From contig HF993116.1 of the NCBI GenBank assembly GCA_000432435.1, forward strand, positions 1 to 10,735: a stretch of DNA of 10,735 nt, read 5' to 3'. Source of the stretch: Eubacterium sp. CAG:180. Lineage in GTDB: Bacteria; Bacillota; Clostridia; Oscillospirales; Acutalibacteraceae. This document shows positions 6,589-10,735 of this stretch, piece after piece. How positions within the stretch are numbered: the stretch's first letter is position 1; the number at the start of each line of letters is the position of its first letter. Both the position numbers and the translations under genes were made by a program. The notes below the pieces were generated by a model that saw only the letters and a program-made list of their open reading frames with translations, was not told the DNA's origin and searched no databases.

Positions 6589-6842
6589 ACTACTTTATCA
6601 ATCTTCTGTATTTCATAACCCTTAAGGCTATCAAACATAGCAGCTAAGCGATAAGGATCGCAATTTTCACCATCGACAAAAATTCGGAAGGGTTGATTTC
6701 TCGAACCCTTTTCGACAAACTGAAGGATATAGCTTTGGCTATATCCTTTTAAACACTTAAAACCTAAATGTTTTACTTTCCCCTGCTTTAAATTCAACTG
6801 TTTGTGATTTACCGTCGGCTTTAATATTAAGCTTTTGGTCAA
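6492..6842 (-). CDS. Doubtful open frame of 116 codons overlapping the GH95-like gene end
   Basis: The frame starts inside the last 86 bases of the GH95-like gene and continues to a stop at 6492, without a ribosome binding site. The part outside that gene reads VEKGSRNQPFRIFVDGEN and onwards to NKILRDF, with codon choice that looks like real coding sequence, but I recognise no family. The hairpin at 6723-6748 lies inside it. It may be the tail of a decayed gene later joined to the GH95-like gene's 3' end, or chance. The stretch 6108-6756 otherwise contains only hairpins and repeats. Confidence 0.22.
   Translation of the reverse strand: MTKSLILKPTVNHKQLNLKQGKVKHLGFKCLKGYSQSYILQFVEKGSRNQPFRIFVDGENCDPYRLAAMFDSLKGYEIQKIDKVVDFAFQSTPHCKVRNSSYEVAIQSKNKILRDF
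6723..6748 (-). terminator. Hairpin just after the GH95-like gene, weak terminator
   Basis: AAGGATATAGC (6723-6733) and GCTATATCCTT (6738-6748) form a perfect 11-bp stem with a 4-nt loop, nine bases past the stop of the GH95-like gene. On the minus strand it is followed by CAGTTTG rather than a U run, so read-through into the structured region is likely. It may protect the 3' end instead. Confidence 0.45.
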
Positions 6843-9423
6843 TATCCGAAGTAACGGTTGCGCTTATTGTTTTACCGCCGTCTGTCCATTTTAATTCAGT
6901 TACGGTAGCACGGTTACGGGTTTTAATCCCTTTAAGCGTTCCGTTTTCAAAACCCGAATTCGGGAGGGCCGGAAGAAACTCAATATCATTATTATGTGAA
7001 TAAACAAGAGCTTCATTTATAATTCCGAGATAGCCTATCGCAAAATCAGTACAATAGCAACTGCCTTGGTCATAATCGTGGTTAGTCATTAGTGAATCGT
7101 ACCTGATTTTATGGTTCATAAGTTTAACGAGGGCATCTGTTAAAGAATCTGAATCCTTTAACCTTGAAGCAATAAGACTGCGGTGAACAAGTGCGTGTGA
7201 CGCTTCATTTTCACTCTGTCTGTTTGCAATTGCCTGCTCGCAGGCTTTTGACAGTTCATCATTTCCCTGCGTTTCAAAAAGCGGCCATACACCGTAAAGA
7301 TGACTTAAATGACGATGTTTATTATTTTCATCAAATGAAGTTGTTGCCCATTCTTTAAGAGCGCCTGTTTCATCATAAAGATACGGCGGAAGATTTTTTT
7401 CAAGTTCCTGCCATTTAGAAGTATCAGCACTTTTATCAACATCGCCCATAACTTTAATAAGCATATTAAGATTATCACGGCAGGCAGAAATATCAATAGC
7501 ACAGTTAGCATCAGATGGGCTGTTATAATTTGACGGATTATTTTCAGGCGAATAGCTTGGCAAAATGCAATATGTTTCACCGTCATTTAATGATGTTTTG
7601 CCCTCTTCATAATGAATAGAACCGTCTTTTGCGGTATAATATTCAGGGCTCATCAGCTGACTCCAATAATTTGCACTTTTCACCAAAAGCGGATATAAAA
7701 TATCTTCTTCAAGCCTTAAATATCCACGCTTTTTAATTTCTTCAATTTGACTTTCTGTTAAGTCTTTTTCGGTAACGGAGAGAACCGATTTAAGATTTTC
7801 AAGGTCAAATTCATCACTTAAAGGAATATTGATATTACCATATGAAAGAAGAGTTTCATAAAGCGGGTTAATCATCCAAGATGTGCCGGCGTTCCAATAT
7901 CTGAAAGGATAAGGATAGCAGGTTTCAGTAATTACTGCTTTATCACCGTCGGTATTGACCGGAGCCTGAATAGCGTCTTTAAACCCATGTGTTGCATATG
8001 CATTTTCTTCCCAATCAGGAAGTTGCCGCAAAATGAAATATGCATAGCCGATAGGGCTGCGTGACATATTGCTCGTATTCATTGAAGAAGTTTGCAAATT
8101 AACATTTGCGTCCATTGTATATTTACTGCCCCAGCCGGTGTTAAATTCACCTGTCCACATACCGTAAAGTCGGCTTGTGGAATAACCCGAACAGCAAAGA
8201 TACGCATATCTGCCGGCATAATATGTACGCTGTGCAAGAGCGGAATTTATTTTCTTTTTACCCTTTTGTATTTTTAAAAGTGTTTCATTTGACTCAAAAT
8301 TATCATCACCCAACGAAAGTGTAACGCTGTCGAATTGCGGCTGATAAATTTCCAAGTGATTATTTAATGCTTTATCATAATCAAAATCATTATTACCTGC
8401 ATATTTTGCAGCTACACATTCAAGCTTTGCTATACAATCTTCGACAAGTTTGAAACCATTTTGCTTTTCAAAATCCTCAATTTTTCCCATATCGTAAGTT
8501 CTGTCACTTACGGTAAGAAGATAAACACTGTCGGCATCGGTTATTTTAATGCCTGTATTTTCACCCAAAAACTGTGTTTCGTCTGTTTTCTTATCTATCA
8601 ACACTTTTTCTTTGTTTCCGCCTGAAGTAATTACATAAGTTACTGTTGCATAACCGCCGTTTTTAAGTTCACTTTTTTCATAATCAGGATAGTGTGAAAC
8701 AAGCGCAAGGTAGTTTGCATTATCATCAGTTAATTTTTTATACTTCATATTAGCTTCGTCACTGTCGCCGAAATTTGCAAGAGTTGAAAGGTTATCAAAT
8801 GATAAAGTTAAATTAAGCTTACTGCCGGAAGATGATTTATTAAGCTTGGTAATCACAACATCATCTGCCATTGAAGTGAATGATGTACGCTTCCAAGTGC
8901 CGTTTTTATCCGTAAAATCAACACCGACCTGCGATGTTTCATAATCTGTATAGCGAATATATTTTTTAGTGCTTTTCTTATCAAAATCAAGCCGTAATTG
9001 GCCGCCCGGGTGATAACGGTATACGTCATCATAGTTTGCATTATCCGTAATATCTTTACATTTAATAATACTTTGCTTTACTGTTTCAAGTTCATCATAA
9101 GTTTGAGGACAAGTACGCTGATTTTCATTAGGCATTATAAAATGCATATTTTGAAAAATAAATGTGTCGCTGTACGGACTGCCGCTTGTAATAAACCCTT
9201 GAAGTCCGTTTCCGGATACCATCCCCTGCCTCCAAGATTTAGTTTTATTTTTTCTCGAATCTTTAAGCTCGGTATAATTATATGAAAATGAAATTTTAGA
9301 AGTATCTTTAAAGAGAGATTTAATATCACCTTCGCTTACTTTGCCCCCTGAACAAGATGCCAACGAAAAAGCAAAAGTTACAGTTAATAACACACAAAGT
9401 GCTTTTTTTACATATCTGTTCAT
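6757..9423 (-). CDS. GH95-like glycoside hydrolase lipoprotein
   Basis: An 888-residue surface lipoprotein: residues 1-24 are a type II signal ending in the lipobox LASC with C24 as the lipid site. The GH95 layout follows. The N-terminal beta domain opens with SWRQGMVSGNGLQG (63-76). The (alpha/alpha)6 barrel carries WGSKYTMDANVN (431-442), PSYSPEN (622-628) and HRHLSHLYGVWP (703-714), and FLPALP (816-821) precedes the C-terminal beta domain. GH95 enzymes are inverting alpha-L-fucosidases or alpha-L-galactosidases. The WGSKYT segment usually continues I-N-I-N, the Asn pair that activates water; here the first is D438 and the second N440, so specificity or activity may differ. The start at 9423 has AGGTGA upstream. 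It is divergent from a truncated AraC regulator. Family confidence is good; exact sugar is unknown. Confidence 0.85.
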   Translation of the reverse strand: MNRYVKKALCVLLTVTFAFSLASCSGGKVSEGDIKSLFKDTSKISFSYNYTELKDSRKNKTKSWRQGMVSGNGLQGFITSGSPYSDTFIFQNMHFIMPNENQRTCPQTYDELETVKQSIIKCKDITDNANYDDVYRYHPGGQLRLDFDKKSTKKYIRYTDYETSQVGVDFTDKNGTWKRTSFTSMADDVVITKLNKSSSGSKLNLTLSFDNLSTLANFGDSDEANMKYKKLTDDNANYLALVSHYPDYEKSELKNGGYATVTYVITSGGNKEKVLIDKKTDETQFLGENTGIKITDADSVYLLTVSDRTYDMGKIEDFEKQNGFKLVEDCIAKLECVAAKYAGNNDFDYDKALNNHLEIYQPQFDSVTLSLGDDNFESNETLLKIQKGKKKINSALAQRTYYAGRYAYLCCSGYSTSRLYGMWTGEFNTGWGSKYTMDANVNLQTSSMNTSNMSRSPIGYAYFILRQLPDWEENAYATHGFKDAIQAPVNTDGDKAVITETCYPYPFRYWNAGTSWMINPLYETLLSYGNINIPLSDEFDLENLKSVLSVTEKDLTESQIEEIKKRGYLRLEEDILYPLLVKSANYWSQLMSPEYYTAKDGSIHYEEGKTSLNDGETYCILPSYSPENNPSNYNSPSDANCAIDISACRDNLNMLIKVMGDVDKSADTSKWQELEKNLPPYLYDETGALKEWATTSFDENNKHRHLSHLYGVWPLFETQGNDELSKACEQAIANRQSENEASHALVHRSLIASRLKDSDSLTDALVKLMNHKIRYDSLMTNHDYDQGSCYCTDFAIGYLGIINEALVYSHNNDIEFLPALPNSGFENGTLKGIKTRNRATVTELKWTDGGKTISATVTSDIDQKLNIKADGKSQTVEFKAGESKTFRF

Positions 9424-9440
9424 AAACTCACCTCGTAAAA

Positions 9441-9468
9441 ATTATAACATACAGGCATAAAAAAACAA
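9441..9468 (-). promoter_or_regulatory. Sigma-A-type promoter of the GH95-like gene
   Basis: On the minus strand, TTGTTT (9463-9468) and TATAAT (9441-9446) are separated by 16 bases. The start near 9434 leaves a short leader with the SD AGGTGA before the ATG at 9423. The -35 box touches the left arm of the palindrome at 9467-9499. Confidence 0.65.
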
Positions 9469-9499
9469 CACGACATTATATTTATGTAAATGTCGTGTT
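9467..9499. repeat. 11-bp palindrome, operator candidate between GH95 and AraC genes
   Basis: AACACGACATT (9467-9477) and AATGTCGTGTT (9489-9499) are perfect inverted arms with an 11-base AT-rich centre, so the half-sites are about two helix turns apart. The left arm overlaps the GH95 -35 box and the right arm ends five bases before a TATAAT (9504-9509) pointing toward the AraC gene. This fits a regulator site controlling both directions. It has no T run and lies in a promoter region, so a terminator is unlikely. Confidence 0.6.
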
Positions 9500-9525
9500 A
9501 CGTTATAATAAGCAAGGTGATTTAA

Positions 9526-9807
9526 ATGGATTTCACTCGGAACAAAATACAATTTGCAATAACAGATTTGGGTGGCGGCAAACTCGGCGAAAAAATACCG
9601 ATGCACGTTCACGCAAAAGACTGCTATGAACTGCATTTTGTAATCGAAGGTAAAGGCACGCTTATAGCCGATGGCAGAGAAATTGAATTAAAGAAAAACG
9701 ATTTTTTCATTAATTTCTTGGCATTAAAAATCCCTCCTGATGTATATTCTACATCAAGAGGGCTCTTTTTCTATTGTCCATTTTTTACGGACTTGTTCAA
9801 AATCTAA
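9526..9807 (+). pseudogene. AraC-family regulator, N-terminal cupin only (truncated)
   Basis: Residues 1-62 are the sugar-sensing cupin of an AraC-type regulator: PMHVHAKDCYELHFVIEGKG with the usual metal/ligand-site histidines, then GREIELKKNDFFI. Similarity stops at about 9712. The remaining 31 codons run through a terminator hairpin (9732-9762) and end at 9807, so they are not original coding sequence. The two DNA-binding HTH motifs (about 100 C-terminal residues) are missing, and the protein cannot bind DNA as AraC does. The SD AAGGTG (9514-9519) and ATG are intact. Its TATAAT (9504-9509) would start transcription inside the SD, so the true promoter is unclear. Position opposite the GH95-like gene suggests the intact ancestor regulated it. 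Confidence 0.75.
9726..9770. terminator. Bidirectional intrinsic terminator
   Basis: CCCTCCTGATGTA (9732-9744) pairs with TACATCAAGAGGG (9750-9762), with one mismatch and a 5-nt loop. TTTTT follows at 9766-9770 on the plus strand, and AAAAA (9726-9730) gives a U tract on the minus strand. On the minus strand it would end the YitT-type gene transcript (stop at 9856). On the plus strand it cuts through the truncated AraC frame. Confidence 0.8.
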
Positions 9808-9855
9808 TTCCGTCCTTTTTGTATGTCTTATCACTTTTAGGCTTGTATAAGAAGT

Positions 9856-10467
9856 TTAAGAAATGTTTTTTAAAATCTTTGATTTCTTAACAGTGCTTAC
9901 GGTTGCCTGAATTATCGGACCGGAGAGCAAAACGGTGGCAATTGTGCAAATTCCGAATTTACCGCCGAGCAAAACGCCGATAATTACCATTATAATATCA
10001 AGAACAATTCGTACAATTTTGATTTTCCACCCGTTTTTTTCGGCAAGCGAAAATGTGACTGCTTCATATGAGCCCCTGCCGAAATCAGCGGCGGAGTAAA
10101 GCCCCGTTCCGAACGAAAATATAGCAATGCCAAGCAGCATTATAACAAAATTAACCGCTTTAATATCTGTATAATGCTGAATTTTTGTGAATACATCCAC
10201 GAAAAAACTGTAAATGATTTGGTAAAGAATTGTGCCGACATTGATTTGCTTTCTGTCATAGAAAAAGGCAAAAATTATCATTGCCACAGCCACAACAAGT
10301 GACGATGTGCCGATTGACATACCTGTCACATTCGTCAGCCCTTGCCACAATATCGCAAGTGTTGCGCCGCCGAAACCTGCGCCTATTGCAAGCGTAATTC
10401 CGTATGCGGATATTATTGATCCGATAACAATCATCAGCGTTTTTGTTGCATATTTTTTAAATTTCAT
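9856..10467 (-). CDS. YczE/YyaS/YitT-family membrane protein
   Basis: A 203-residue integral membrane protein with about six hydrophobic segments (roughly 9-29, 52-70, 76-93, 103-124, 151-168 and 172-190). Two matching motifs, GAGFGGATLAILWQG (29-43) and AADFGRGSYEAVTFSLAEKN (126-145), show the internal duplication typical of this family. The molecular function is not established; a transporter-like role is often assumed. The ATG at 10467 has only a weak SD (AGGCGA). The gene has its own near-consensus promoter and a leader with a terminator-like hairpin, so its expression is probably controlled by attenuation. It ends at the bidirectional hairpin at 9726-9770. Confidence 0.85.
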   Translation of the reverse strand: MKFKKYATKTLMIVIGSIISAYGITLAIGAGFGGATLAILWQGLTNVTGMSIGTSSLVVAVAMIIFAFFYDRKQINVGTILYQIIYSFFVDVFTKIQHYTDIKAVNFVIMLLGIAIFSFGTGLYSAADFGRGSYEAVTFSLAEKNGWKIKIVRIVLDIIMVIIGVLLGGKFGICTIATVLLSGPIIQATVSTVKKSKILKNIS

Positions 10468-10479
10468 ATTATCGCCTAC

Positions 10480-10537
10480 AAAAAAATAAGACTGTAAACT
10501 CTGCTGTTGTGTTCAGAAACAGCAAAATTTATAGTCT
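10480..10537 (-). promoter_or_regulatory. Leader terminator hairpin (attenuator candidate) of the YitT-type gene
   Basis: On the minus strand, an outer stem (10528-10537 with 10489-10498, one G-T pair) and an inner stem TGCTGTT/AACAGCA (10502-10508/10518-10524) form one long hairpin. It is followed by TA and seven Ts (10486-10480), then AGGCGA and the start codon. Promoter, terminator and start lie within 130 bases, so the hairpin must sometimes be bypassed for the gene to be expressed. The 5' leader GCTGT (near 10549-10553) could pair with ACAGC in the hairpin as a weak anti-terminator. It matches no riboswitch class I know. Confidence 0.6.
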
Positions 10538-10566
10538 TCATCAGCCGAGACAGCTTTATTTTTTTG

Positions 10567-10595
10567 ATTATACACCCGAGATTTTATAAAGTCAA
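10567..10595 (-). promoter_or_regulatory. Near-consensus sigma-A promoter of the YitT-type gene
   Basis: On the minus strand, TTGACT (10590-10595) and TATAAT (10567-10572) are exactly 17 bases apart. The start near 10560 gives a leader of about 93 nt that holds the hairpin at 10480-10537. Confidence 0.75.
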
Positions 10596-10598
10596 CGG

Positions 10599-10637
10599 TT
10601 ATAAATATGATTTTCTGTATTCGCTCGGAGTTTTTGC
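10599..10637 (-). pseudogene. Relic of an AraC-family C-terminus
   Basis: The minus strand reads AKTPSEYRKSYL followed by a stop (10599-10601). TPSEYRKS is the usual last motif of AraC/XylS regulators. The frame is closed by TGA (10638-10640) just upstream. Removing one A from the run before ACT would instead join it to RIEMSK, so a frameshift is possible. Only about 12 residues support this, so it could be chance, and it is on the opposite strand from the truncated AraC gene at 9526. Confidence 0.35.
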
Positions 10638-10639
10638 TC

Positions 10640-10735
10640 ATTTCAATTCGTGTTACGATTTTGATTTGAGCGATGTCTCTCAAAAGTCTCAGTCATAAAT
10701 GCCCCAAATCGCACCAAAACGGATTTGGAATTTTG
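10640..10735. other. Right edge, no assignable gene
   Basis: Minus-strand frames are open to the edge. One reads KFQIRFGAIWGIYD then a stop at 10689-10691, which could be the last codons of a gene beyond the window, but 15 codons are too few to decide. The sequence at 10675-10692 resembles 6487-6506. Confidence 0.2.

Noticed and set aside
8998..9329. Open frames on both strands within the GH95-like gene
   Set aside because: Shadows of the 888-residue lipoprotein; composition is not protein-like and no start sites are present.
9712..9855. End of an insertion sequence at the AraC breakpoint
   Set aside because: The sequence after the break has a terminator hairpin but no terminal inverted repeat, transposase remnant or target duplication that I can identify; kept only as one explanation of the truncation.
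10480..10552. Hammerhead ribozyme suggested by CTGATGA followed by a long stem on the minus strand
   Set aside because: The stem is followed by TTATTTTTTT instead of the required GAAA, and there is no stem I/III with a cleavage site; it is a terminator hairpin.

Overview
The window looks like a stretch of chromosome from a low-GC Gram-positive bacterium, most likely a gut-type Clostridia (Ruminococcaceae/Oscillospiraceae-like). The basis is the AT-rich sequence, Shine-Dalgarno sites before most genes, sigma-A promoters close to TTGACA/TATAAT, a lipobox lipoprotein and a YczE/YyaS/YitT membrane protein. The taxonomic placement is inference. No CRISPR array, complete tRNA, rRNA or intact transposase gene was seen.

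Left part (1-3060): a short doubtful ORF at the edge, then a cytoplasmic GH20 beta-N-acetylhexosaminidase (minus). It is divergent from an HSL-type alpha/beta-hydrolase (plus), and the two genes share a compact promoter region whose -35 boxes overlap. A strong bidirectional terminator lies at 3016-3052.

Middle (3060-6110): a two-gene minus operon with an ATGA overlap holds a UlaG-like metallo-beta-lactamase-fold hydrolase and a glyoxalase-like VOC protein with all four expected metal ligands. Divergent from it are an N-terminally anchored S33-type alpha/beta-hydrolase and an AT-rich orphan protein with two C-terminal membrane segments.

Structured gap (6108-6756): this has no convincing gene. 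It holds a run of hairpins and a tRNA-like T-arm sequence, and ends in an excellent intrinsic terminator that works for minus-strand transcripts. It is either a long structured 3' UTR of the gene upstream on the minus strand or an independent small RNA. This is the part of the window least explained by ordinary annotation. A low-confidence open frame (6492-6842) overlaps its right side.

Right part (6757-10735): an 888-residue GH95-like lipoprotein (fucosidase/L-galactosidase fold, divergent active site) is divergent from an AraC-family regulator that keeps only its N-terminal cupin. An 11-bp perfect palindrome between them overlaps the GH95 -35 box and is a good operator candidate. Next comes a YitT/YczE-type membrane protein (minus) with a near-consensus promoter. 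Its leader of about 93 nt contains a terminator-like hairpin that ends next to the ribosome binding site, which suggests control by attenuation. A short AraC C-terminal relic lies just upstream of that promoter.

The two glycosidases suggest use of fucosylated and N-acetylhexosamine-containing glycans, with GH95 acting at the cell surface and GH20 inside the cell. They are not in one operon, so this link is inference.
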